Shown one piece after another: positions 1-6,314 of a stretch of DNA of 12,601 nt. This stretch comes from Chryseobacterium gleum (GTDB lineage: Bacteria > Bacteroidota > Bacteroidia > Flavobacteriales_D > Crocinitomicaceae). The position numbers and the translations under genes were made by a program. The notes under the pieces were generated by a model that worked only from the letters and a program-made list of their open reading frames with translations, was not told the origin of the DNA and ran no database searches. How positions within the stretch are numbered: position 1 is the stretch's first letter; every line of letters begins with the position of its first letter. Location of the stretch: positions 1-12,601 of the forward strand of contig CAMCQW010000031.1 in the NCBI GenBank assembly GCA_945877045.1. Direction: 5' to 3'.

Positions 1-960
1 GCCATTGAAAATGGAAAGTATGGGGCTTGTTTCGGTTCTGGTTTGGCAGCAATTGATTGTGTAATAAAAATGCTGAATCCCGGAGATGAAGTTATTTCAA
101 CCAATGATTTATACGGTGGTTCTTACCGCATTTTCAAGACGATCTTTGAAAAGTACGGAATTGTTTTTCATTTTGTTGACATGCAGAACACAACCGAAGT
201 AGAGCGATTAACTAACGAAAACACTAAAATCATTTGGGTTGAAACACCAACTAACCCAATGATGAACATAATCGATATCGCTGCCATGGCAAAAATTGCG
301 AAAAAGACGGGGGCACTTTTATGTGTAGATAATACTTTTGCAACCCCTTATCTGCAAACTCCCTTGGATTTAGGTGCAGATATCGTTATGCATTCAGTGA
401 CAAAATATTTAGGTGGTCATTCAGATGTTATAATGGGTGCTTTGGTAACATCAGATGAAAAAATTGCTAACGAAATGTATCGTATTCAAAATTCTTCAGG
501 AGCTGTAACAGGTCCAATGGATTCTTTTCTAGTTTTAAGGGGAATAAAAACCCTGCATTTAAGAATGCAAAGACATTGTGAGAACGGGGAGAAAATAGCG
601 CGTTTTCTTAAGACAAATGCAAAAATTGACAAGGTTTATTGGCCAGGATTTGAATCTCATCCAAATCATACTGTGGCAAAGGAACAAATGCGTGGTTTCG
701 GAGGGATGATCTCATTTACTTTACTTGGAAATAATCTGGATGAGGCACTTGAAATTGTAAAAAAAGTAAAATTATTTGCTTTGGCAGAATCTTTAGGAGG
801 TGTTGAGTCATTAATTGGTCATCCAGCTACGATGACACATGCCTCTATACCGAAGGAGGTTCGAGAGAAAAGTGGGGTGGTCGATTCTTTAATTCGTCTG
901 AGCGTTGGCGTGGAAGATGTGGAGGATCTAATAGAAGATCTACAACAAGCGCTGGCCTAA
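1..960 (+). CDS. Cystathionine gamma-synthase/lyase-type PLP enzyme (5' truncated)
   Basis: The frame is open from base 1 to the TAA at 958-960 (319 codons). The family is usually about 380 residues, so roughly 60 N-terminal residues lie outside the window; the TTG at 43 is internal, not the start. It is a fold-type I PLP enzyme of the Cys/Met metabolism family (transsulfuration, cytoplasmic). Visible hallmarks, numbered from base 1, are the cofactor-phosphate loop FGSGLAA (about 11-17), the PLP-stacking Tyr in DLYGGSYR (Tyr38), the PLP-ring Asp in VDNTF (Asp110), the Schiff-base Lys in SVTKYLGGHSD (Lys135, codon 403-405), the ESLGGVESLIGHP segment and the substrate-carboxylate Arg in LIRLSVG (Arg299). 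The C-terminal portion resembles both cystathionine gamma-synthase (MetB) and gamma-lyase. Sequence alone does not separate these from O-acyl-homoserine sulfhydrylases, so no symbol is given. It converges on the response-regulator gene with a 4-bp overlap. Family certain, exact reaction uncertain. Confidence 0.93.
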   Translation, partial: AIENGKYGACFGSGLAAIDCVIKMLNPGDEVISTNDLYGGSYRIFKTIFEKYGIVFHFVDMQNTTEVERLTNENTKIIWVETPTNPMMNIIDIAAMAKIAKKTGALLCVDNTFATPYLQTPLDLGADIVMHSVTKYLGGHSDVIMGALVTSDEKIANEMYRIQNSSGAVTGPMDSFLVLRGIKTLHLRMQRHCENGEKIARFLKTNAKIDKVYWPGFESHPNHTVAKEQMRGFGGMISFTLLGNNLDEALEIVKKVKLFALAESLGGVESLIGHPATMTHASIPKEVREKSGVVDSLIRLSVGVEDVEDLIEDLQQALA

Positions 961-1703
961 AGTCGTTCCAGTAATTTAAAAAACTGATCTTTTTTAGCTG
1001 GCGAAAGTGGTAGTGCGGATCCATCTTTCATAATAATTGCGCCTCCTTGATGCTTATCGTAACGATCTAAGTAGTCTAAATTGATGAGGTGAGATTGTTG
1101 AATTCTAAAAAACCCATAGCCATTAAGCATCGTCTCAAAATCTTTTAGAGTTCTTGAAACTAGTATTTTCTTTCCGCTATTAAGAAAGAAAAAAGTATAG
1201 TTTTTATCTGCTTCGCAACGAATAATTTCCATTAAGTCAACAATGTAAACACATTCTTGGGTCTTTAATACTAATTTCCGGCGATTTCCAGGTTGAATGT
1301 TGTTTTCTAATGCCTCGTATTGCAAGTCTTCTTTCTTAAAATCAACGGAATCAATTGCAGTAAGTATAGCACTGTGTAACTCTTCAGCGTCAATGGGTTT
1401 TAAGATATAGTCTAATGCGCTAAATTTGATGGCTTTAATGGCATATTCTTGATAGGCAGTAATAAAAATCACCTCAAACTTTTTCGTATCTAAGCTATTT
1501 AACACATCAAAACCTGATCCATCAGGCATTTGAATATCTAAAAAAACAATGTCTGGTTGTATGCGATTAATCGCCTCTATACCGGTTTCCACATTTTCCC
1601 CATCAGTAAAAACCTCTAAGTCAAGTTGAAATGAATCAATCATTTTTTTTACAAAATCGCGCGTGCGATTTTCATCATCTATTATTAGAACTTTTTTCTT
1701 CAT
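957..1703 (-). CDS. LytTR-family response regulator
   Basis: This 248-residue cytoplasmic regulator has an N-terminal receiver domain (about 3-120) and a C-terminal LytTR DNA-binding domain (about 140-246). The receiver keeps all key residues: the acidic pair Asp9/Asp10, phosphoacceptor Asp56 in FLDIQMP, Thr82 in FITAY and Lys102 in LKP. The LytTR part shows the usual features: a stretch ending in IIRCEAD, the LVSRTLKDFE segment and FFRIQQSHLIN. LytTR domains bind short direct repeats upstream of targets through a beta-rich fold. The gene is downstream of the sensor kinase on the same strand, and its ATG (1701-1703) lies inside the last codons of the kinase gene, giving a 29-bp overlap that suggests translational coupling. 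Its partner is therefore almost certainly the adjacent kinase. Its targets are unknown; autoregulation from the kinase promoter region is possible but not shown. The stop overlaps the stop of the convergent PLP-enzyme gene. Confidence 0.95.
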   Translation of the reverse strand: MKKKVLIIDDENRTRDFVKKMIDSFQLDLEVFTDGENVETGIEAINRIQPDIVFLDIQMPDGSGFDVLNSLDTKKFEVIFITAYQEYAIKAIKFSALDYILKPIDAEELHSAILTAIDSVDFKKEDLQYEALENNIQPGNRRKLVLKTQECVYIVDLMEIIRCEADKNYTFFFLNSGKKILVSRTLKDFETMLNGYGFFRIQQSHLINLDYLDRYDKHQGGAIIMKDGSALPLSPAKKDQFFKLLERL

Positions 1704-3867
1704 GGTTAAATGTAGTTAATTCATAAATAATAGGCAAACATATTGTCACTTGTGTGCCAGTTTTTTTCGCTAAATCGTAATCTTCGATACTTAAATTGCC
1801 TTTTCCTTTATATTTTTTGTTCAATATTTCTATCCGTTCACGTGTAATGCTGATGGCCATCGATTTATGGCTTTTATTCTTTTTTATTTTTCCAGCCTTC
1901 GTTCGACCCACCCCATTATCGGTAATGTTTATTACTAATAAATCCCCACTTTCTGTCATATCCACGGTGATTAATCCATGGCTAATTGTATGTAATTGGC
2001 CATGTTCGATGGCATTTTCTATAAATGGCTGCGTAATCATAGGTGGAATTAAAACTCGTTTTATTCGGAGTTCCTCCTCTATATTAATTTTAAAATTAAA
2101 TCGATTTTCAAAACGCAACTTTTGTGTATTTAAGTATTTTGTTAAGATTTCCTCTTCTGTTTCTAAGGGAATGAATTCTTTGTTTGAATTTTCAAGAATA
2201 AGGCGCATTAATCGGGAGAAATTCACTAAAAACTTGGATGCTAGTGCAGGGGTGTTCTCATAAATATAGCTTTGAATAACGGACATAGCATTGAAAATGA
2301 AGTGAGGATTCATTTGCGATCTTAATAATGTCTGCGACATTTCGGTTACCCGCTGCGCTTGCTGCATTTTAATTTGGCGCAAAACAATAATAACAATAAA
2401 AACCCCTAATAGTAAGATAATAATTATAAAAACGATTCCGAAGAATCTTCGATCACTTTGTAATTGCAGTATTTTTTTTTCTTTTAATTCTTTTTCCAGT
2501 GATTCTCCTTGCATTTCTAAGAGGCGTTCACGCTGTTCACCAGAATTTTTTTGAGTGAGAGCGGCAATTTTTTGTGCATTTTTCGAGGTTGAGTTTTGTT
2601 CTAGAAAGCTTACATATTTTGAAAGGTATAAATACGAGGAGTCTTTATTCCCTGTTTTTCCGTAAAGGTCTGATAAGACACGGTATGTCTCATAAAGTTT
2701 ATTTTGTTCGCGTTCCTGATTTCTAATTTCAATTGATTTTTTCAAAAAGATATTTGATTGTTGATATGATTTTTGTTTGAGGTGTGTTACTCCTATATCG
2801 TGATAGATGTCCCCTATTTTATCCCTATTGCCAATGTTTTCATAATAACTTAGTGCCAGATTAAATGAATTTAAGGCTTCTAATTCCCGGTTCGTTTTTT
2901 CGAAGGCTTTTCCTAGGTATTCATACCCGCGTCCTATTTGCTCAGCATCTTTAAATTTTTCTAATTTTTTGATCGCATTTTGTAGTAAATCGATTGCTTC
3001 AAGGCATTTAAAATCGTTAATATAGATGCCCCCAAGGCTGATGTCGCATAATACGATGGATCGTTCATCATTAAGTCTTTTTGAAATGGATATTGCTTTT
3101 CGCAGATAGGTATAGCTTTCCTTAATATTTTTAACATCAAGAGAATAATTAGAAATGGTTCTGTTGAAAAGGGATTCAAAATAAAATAAATTTAACTTTT
3201 CGGCCATTTGGAGTGCTAAAAGTTCTTTTTCAACCGCCATTTCGATTTCCCCAAAATGTGAATGAATCAGGCCTTCATTGTGAAATGACAACGCAAGTTC
3301 TATTCGACTATCGGATCGTTTTGCAAATTTGGTGGATAGTTTCGCATAATAAATGGACGAATCTTTCATATTGCTAACAAGAAATAATAAAGCCCTGTTT
3401 TGATATGCCTGAGATATATTTCGGTTTACTCGTGATTTTTTTGCTTCCGAAATGTTATTGATACTCGCGATTGAGGCATTTGTAAGATTGTTCTTGTAAA
3501 TCCAAAATTTTGTGATGTTTAGCGCATAGTAATGCCGCAGTATTGAATTGTTAAAAATCGGCTTTTGTCTTACTAAGCCCTCCATTCCAACGATAAACCC
3601 AGCGATATCTCCTTGCCTGCTTTTTTGTTCGCAGGACAATAAATCAATTGTTTGCTGTTCTTTAACTTGGCAACTTTTCCTGATTAATAGCAAACCCTGC
3701 AAAATCTTATTAGAAACAATAGGGTCAGTACTCATCGGATCGTTGAATTTTGTAACGGCCGAAGTGATTAACGCTTCATTCTTTGCTTGATTCACTGCCT
3801 GCCCGGTGAGTTTAGCGCTATAAAGTAATATTAATAAGTATAAACTGTACGATTTGATTCTCTTCAT
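1675..3867 (-). CDS. TPR-containing membrane sensor histidine kinase (His_kinase / LytS-YehU type)
   Basis: This 730-residue protein begins with a signal-peptide-like segment (basic KRIK, then a hydrophobic stretch to about residue 23). A helical region follows, with TPR-like repeats from about 190 to 425 (for example around 195-225, 310-345 and 350-385). Then come a charged, probably coiled-coil stretch (about 443-470), one transmembrane helix (about 475-497) and a C-terminal kinase module. The phosphoacceptor is His522 in the family motif MNPHFIFN. The HATPase part has the N-box QPFIENAIEHG (Asn618) and the G-box ITDNGVGR (650-655). The predicted topology puts the TPR array in the periplasm and the kinase in the cytoplasm. 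No known ligand-binding domain is visible, so the TPRs are presumably the sensory or protein-interaction part. It is the first gene of a two-gene operon with the LytTR regulator. An A9 run lies in the coding strand (forward 2472-2480) just before the membrane helix. Architecture is common in Bacteroidota; the signal is unknown. Confidence 0.94.
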   Translation of the reverse strand: MKRIKSYSLYLLILLYSAKLTGQAVNQAKNEALITSAVTKFNDPMSTDPIVSNKILQGLLLIRKSCQVKEQQTIDLLSCEQKSRQGDIAGFIVGMEGLVRQKPIFNNSILRHYYALNITKFWIYKNNLTNASIASINNISEAKKSRVNRNISQAYQNRALLFLVSNMKDSSIYYAKLSTKFAKRSDSRIELALSFHNEGLIHSHFGEIEMAVEKELLALQMAEKLNLFYFESLFNRTISNYSLDVKNIKESYTYLRKAISISKRLNDERSIVLCDISLGGIYINDFKCLEAIDLLQNAIKKLEKFKDAEQIGRGYEYLGKAFEKTNRELEALNSFNLALSYYENIGNRDKIGDIYHDIGVTHLKQKSYQQSNIFLKKSIEIRNQEREQNKLYETYRVLSDLYGKTGNKDSSYLYLSKYVSFLEQNSTSKNAQKIAALTQKNSGEQRERLLEMQGESLEKELKEKKILQLQSDRRFFGIVFIIIILLLGVFIVIIVLRQIKMQQAQRVTEMSQTLLRSQMNPHFIFNAMSVIQSYIYENTPALASKFLVNFSRLMRLILENSNKEFIPLETEEEILTKYLNTQKLRFENRFNFKINIEEELRIKRVLIPPMITQPFIENAIEHGQLHTISHGLITVDMTESGDLLVINITDNGVGRTKAGKIKKNKSHKSMAISITRERIEILNKKYKGKGNLSIEDYDLAKKTGTQVTICLPIIYELTTFNHEEKSSNNR

Positions 3868-3873
3868 GATGCT

Positions 3874-3892
3874 CTAAAATTAGTTATTTTAG
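3874..3892. repeat. Perfect inverted repeat upstream of the kinase gene
   Basis: CTAAAAT-TAGTT-ATTTTAG: two 7-bp arms around a 5-nt loop. It ends 6 bp upstream of the kinase ATG (3865-3867, minus strand). It could be an operator or a weak hairpin in the 5' leader. The arms are nearly all A/T, so chance formation is possible. On the minus strand a -7-like TAATTTTA overlaps it. Confidence 0.5.
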
Positions 3893-3893
3893 A

Positions 3894-3906
3894 CTTTAAA
3901 TTAAAG
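3894..3906. repeat. Perfect 13-bp palindrome in the kinase/nadC divergent region
   Basis: CTTTAA-A-TTAAAG, a perfect dyad with a single central base, sits one base after the preceding inverted repeat and about 46 bp upstream of the nadC ATG. The position between two divergent promoters fits an operator, but no protein can be named from the sequence and the AT-rich context makes chance palindromes fairly common. Confidence 0.45.
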
Positions 3907-3938
3907 CACTTTTTTTTATACTATTAATTCTTTTAAAA

Positions 3939-3946
3939 TACCTTTG
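3939..3946 (+). promoter_or_regulatory. Putative Bacteroidota -7 box for nadC
   Basis: TACCTTTG matches the Bacteroidota -7 consensus TAnnTTTG at all six defined positions. It ends 6 nt before the nadC ATG at 3953, so a transcript from it would be leaderless or nearly so. No TTTG or TTG -33 element is visible at the expected spacing, where the sequence is a T-run followed by ATA. The match could be chance in AT-rich DNA. Confidence 0.35.
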
Positions 3947-3952
3947 CTTAGT

Positions 3953-4789
3953 ATGACCGACAATTACATTTTAGAATTTTTAAAAGAAGATATTGGTGAA
4001 GGGGATCATTCTACCTTGGCCTGTGTTCCCGAAAGTAAGATTGGCTCTGCGGAATTGTTGGTTAAAGAAAATGGTTTGCTTGCAGGAATCGAACTAATAA
4101 AAAGACTTTATGCTCTTTATGACTCGAAGTTGGAGTTTGTCCAATACAAAAATGACGGGGACTTAATTAAGGTGGGAGATATTGTTTTTAAAGTAATTGG
4201 GTCCAGTCAAACGATCTTAACAACAGAAAGAACGGTCTTAAATATTCTTCAAAGAATGTCGGCAATTGCAACGCTTACAAATAGTATTGTTGAAAAAGTT
4301 AAACATTATCCCGTTAAAATTCTTGATACGCGAAAAACCACTCCTGGTTTTCGCTTCTTCGAAAAGGAAGCGGTACGAATTGGAGGAGGAACCAATCACC
4401 GTTTTGGACTTTATGATATGGTAATGCTTAAAGATAACCATGTCGATTATGCAGGGGGTATCAAAGATGCGATAACAAAAACAATTGCTTACCTAGAGTC
4501 CAATAATTTAAATCTTAAAATAGAGGTGGAGGTACGCAATTTTGAGGAGCTTAACCAAGTGATTTCGGTCGGTGGGGTAAATCGAATAATGCTTGATAAT
4601 TTTACACCAAATGAAATTGTTTTAGCCTTAGAAGTAATCCCAAGTCCCTATGAAACGGAGGCTTCAGGGGGTATAACTACTGAAAATGTTGTCGAATATG
4701 CTAAAACAGGGGTGCAATTTATTTCTATTGGTGCACTCACTCATTCGGCAAAAAGCCTGGATTTGAGTTTGAAAGCAAGTTTTAGTTAA
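3953..4789 (+). CDS. nadC: Nicotinate-nucleotide diphosphorylase (carboxylating), quinolinate phosphoribosyltransferase
   Basis: NadC converts quinolinate and PRPP to nicotinate mononucleotide, CO2 and PPi in de novo NAD synthesis; it is cytoplasmic. The 278-residue length is normal for the family. Numbered from the ATG at 3953, the N-terminal domain has ELLVKENGLLAG (about 34-45). The barrel domain carries the hallmark series TTERTVLNILQRMS (about 90-103), DTRKTTPG (125-132), GGGTNHR (144-150), MLKDNH (158-163), EVEVRN (191-196), MLDNF (213-217), SGGI (238-241) and SIGALTHS (258-265). These include the Arg, Lys and His residues that bind the quinolinate carboxylates and PRPP. An in-frame TTG at 3944 would add only three residues; the ATG is preferred because MTDNYILEFLKEDIGEGD is a typical NadC N-terminus. 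The gene is divergent from the sensor kinase and converges on the GGGP-synthase gene with 6 bp between stops. No nadA or nadB is in view. Confidence 0.97.
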   Translation: MTDNYILEFLKEDIGEGDHSTLACVPESKIGSAELLVKENGLLAGIELIKRLYALYDSKLEFVQYKNDGDLIKVGDIVFKVIGSSQTILTTERTVLNILQRMSAIATLTNSIVEKVKHYPVKILDTRKTTPGFRFFEKEAVRIGGGTNHRFGLYDMVMLKDNHVDYAGGIKDAITKTIAYLESNNLNLKIEVEVRNFEELNQVISVGGVNRIMLDNFTPNEIVLALEVIPSPYETEASGGITTENVVEYAKTGVQFISIGALTHSAKSLDLSLKASFS

Positions 4790-4795
4790 TTAATT

Positions 4796-5539
4796 CTAAT
4801 TCACTGCATTTTTTTCTTTCGTGTAATTGGCAATGTCCAAAAGAAAATCAATATCATCTTCTATTTTATTGCCGATTACTACAATGTTTGCTCCCGCCAT
4901 ATGCGCCTTGGCAACACCTTCAATCGACCTTATGCCTCCTCCCACAATCAGTGGCATACCAAGGTTGTTTACACTTTTTATTATTTCACTAGGAATGGCA
5001 TTGATGGCGCCGCTACCAGCATCTAAATAAATTATTTTTTTTCCCTGAAATTTACCCGCTAGTGCTGTCTTTCGAACTATGTTTGGTTGGTCAGTAGGTA
5101 TCGGATTTGTTTGTGTTACATATTCTACCGCCGATTTACGCCCCCCATCAATTAGTAAATAGGCAGTTGGAATTATTTCAATGTCCATTTTTTCTAATTC
5201 ATCCACTGCTCTAATGTGATGACCTATTAAGTAATCTGGGTTTCTCCCCGATAATAATGAAAGGAAAAGGATCGCGTCAGCTTGATCGCTAATTTGATGG
5301 CTAGCCCCAGGGAAAATAATAATCGGGATGGTGGTTTTAGACTTTATGGTCTTTATGCACTGATTAAAGTCATGGCTGGTTACGGTGCTTCCTCCTATAA
5401 AAATAAAATTCGGTCGTGCTGCATTAACCTTTTGCAGAAAAGAGGAAAGTTGGCTTATGTCTGTAAATTTTTCTGGGTCAATTAAAACTGCTATAGCATT
5501 TTTGAGACCTGCTATTTTAGTGTAAAAATTCGTTTTCAT
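4796..5539 (-). CDS. Geranylgeranylglyceryl-phosphate synthase family protein (GGGPS/PcrB)
   Basis: This 247-residue TIM-barrel prenyltransferase belongs to the family that joins a polyprenyl diphosphate to sn-glycerol-1-phosphate, giving an archaeal-type ether link; Bacteroidota commonly carry it. Numbered from the ATG at 5537-5539, the motifs are AVLIDPEK (17-24, Asp21 a likely Mg2+ ligand), GGSTVTS (49-55), FPGASHQIS (76-84), LLSGRNPDYLIG (95-106), YLLIDGG (127-133), YLDAGSGA (171-178), VGGGIRS (199-205) and GNKIEDD (223-229). The YLDAGSG motif has Asp where I recall Glu in characterised archaeal enzymes, a conservative change. An upstream in-frame ATG at 5578 would add 13 residues (MPISLLVLIHQST). 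I prefer 5539 because MKTNFYTKI is where family alignments usually begin, but neither start has a clear ribosome-binding site. The gene follows the phosphopantetheinyl transferase and overlaps it by 23 bp. Prenyl chain length and true product cannot be told. Confidence 0.92.
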   Translation of the reverse strand: MKTNFYTKIAGLKNAIAVLIDPEKFTDISQLSSFLQKVNAARPNFIFIGGSTVTSHDFNQCIKTIKSKTTIPIIIFPGASHQISDQADAILFLSLLSGRNPDYLIGHHIRAVDELEKMDIEIIPTAYLLIDGGRKSAVEYVTQTNPIPTDQPNIVRKTALAGKFQGKKIIYLDAGSGAINAIPSEIIKSVNNLGMPLIVGGGIRSIEGVAKAHMAGANIVVIGNKIEDDIDFLLDIANYTKEKNAVN

Positions 5540-6215
5540 AGTGCTTTGATGGATTAAAACTAATAATGAAATTGGCAATTTCTTGAAATTTTATTTGAAC
5601 AAATCGTACTCCGCTTTCCGTCCTAAATTTACAAGTTGCTTGGTCGTTTTCAAGACTCATGATGTTCATTTCACTTAACATATTTATATTTTTGAGCCCC
5701 GATAATTTATACAGGACTTCCTTTATTGTCCAAATAATCGTGAGCGTTTTTGCGTCAGTAAAATTAAAAAAGGAGACCTCATTGTTTGTGGCAAAGCGCT
5801 CTTTAAGCCGTATTATTCGTTCTGTTATAGGTTCCAAATCAACGCCGATATTAAATGGAGCAGTAGCAAGTACTGCTATTTCGTGCGAATGACTGATTGA
5901 TAATTTTAAGGGTGTTCCCTCAAAAAAAGGGGCACCGATTGAGGTGTATGAAATAGGAAATGGCAGGCCTTTATGGTTTCGTATCGCTCGAATTGCACAA
6001 AACTCTCGCTGCCGTTTTTTGCTTTTTAATTGTGATAAGTCCTCTTGCTCAGTTATATATAGAAATGTAGTGTCTAAATCGCTAATTTCCTTAAAATCAA
6101 GCATCGTTAATTCCACTTCTCCTTTGTGAATTTCTTTAAGGTAAGCTGAATCTATAGGAATTGTTTTCAATAAAAATAAAGTTGTCTTTTCACAAAGTTC
6201 AATATTATATTTCAA
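5517..6215 (-). CDS. 4'-phosphopantetheinyl transferase superfamily protein (Sfp/HetI type)
   Basis: The enzyme transfers the phosphopantetheine arm of CoA to a conserved Ser of acyl- or peptidyl-carrier proteins; it is cytoplasmic. The 232-residue protein has the family signatures in order: LSISHSHE (105-112), GVDLEPI (124-130; Asp126 and Glu128 bind Mg2+) and IWTIKEVLYKLSG (161-173; Trp162, Lys165, Glu166, Lys170). Size fits the Sfp/HetI group rather than the shorter AcpS. No ATG is available: the frame closes with a stop immediately upstream of the TTG at 6213-6215, and the next in-frame ATG (residue 38) is too deep, so TTG initiation is inferred. A second TTG at residue 16 (giving MKTIPIDS) is an alternative. 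An A9 run lies 7 nt upstream of the start on the coding strand. The 3' end overlaps the GGGP-synthase gene, so the two are probably co-transcribed. Its carrier-protein substrate is unknown; no polyketide or peptide synthase is in the window. Confidence 0.9.
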   Translation of the reverse strand: MKYNIELCEKTTLFLLKTIPIDSAYLKEIHKGEVELTMLDFKEISDLDTTFLYITEQEDLSQLKSKKRQREFCAIRAIRNHKGLPFPISYTSIGAPFFEGTPLKLSISHSHEIAVLATAPFNIGVDLEPITERIIRLKERFATNNEVSFFNFTDAKTLTIIWTIKEVLYKLSGLKNINMLSEMNIMSLENDQATCKFRTESGVRFVQIKFQEIANFIISFNPSKHYENEFLH

Positions 6216-6244
6216 TTACTATTTTTTTTTACTCAAGAGTTAGA

Positions 6245-6273
6245 AAAAAGTATTTTTTATTTATATTTACCAA
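6245..6273 (-). promoter_or_regulatory. Putative promoter for the phosphopantetheinyl transferase / GGGPS pair
   Basis: On the minus strand, TTG (6273-6271), 18 nt, then TACTTTTT (6252-6245) resembles the Bacteroidota TTTG-N19-TAnnTTTG promoter: five of six defined -7 positions match and the spacing is near consensus. The predicted transcript would start near 6238-6240, giving a leader of about 24 nt before the TTG start codon. The region is very AT-rich, so this is a weak call. Confidence 0.33.
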
Positions 6274-6314
6274 TTAATTAAATGTGAAATATAATAAACT
6301 TATACATACAAAAT

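Noticed and set aside
43..45. TTG at 43 as the start of the first gene
   Set aside because: The frame is open to base 1 and the residues before 43 (AIENGKYGACFGSG) include the conserved PLP-phosphate loop, so the gene begins upstream of the window.
925..940. GATCT-N6-AGATC inverted repeat as a terminator of the PLP-enzyme gene
   Set aside because: It lies inside the coding sequence, has only five base pairs and no following T-run.
1796..2263. Plus-strand open frame of 155 codons
   Set aside because: It is antisense to the conserved kinase module of the sensor gene, has no recognisable domain and is explained by that gene's codon pattern.
6262..6269. TATATTTA as a plus-strand -7 box for the TonB receptor
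   Set aside because: Five of six positions match but no TTG stands at the expected distance, and several similar strings occur in this AT-rich stretch. The receptor promoter cannot be placed.
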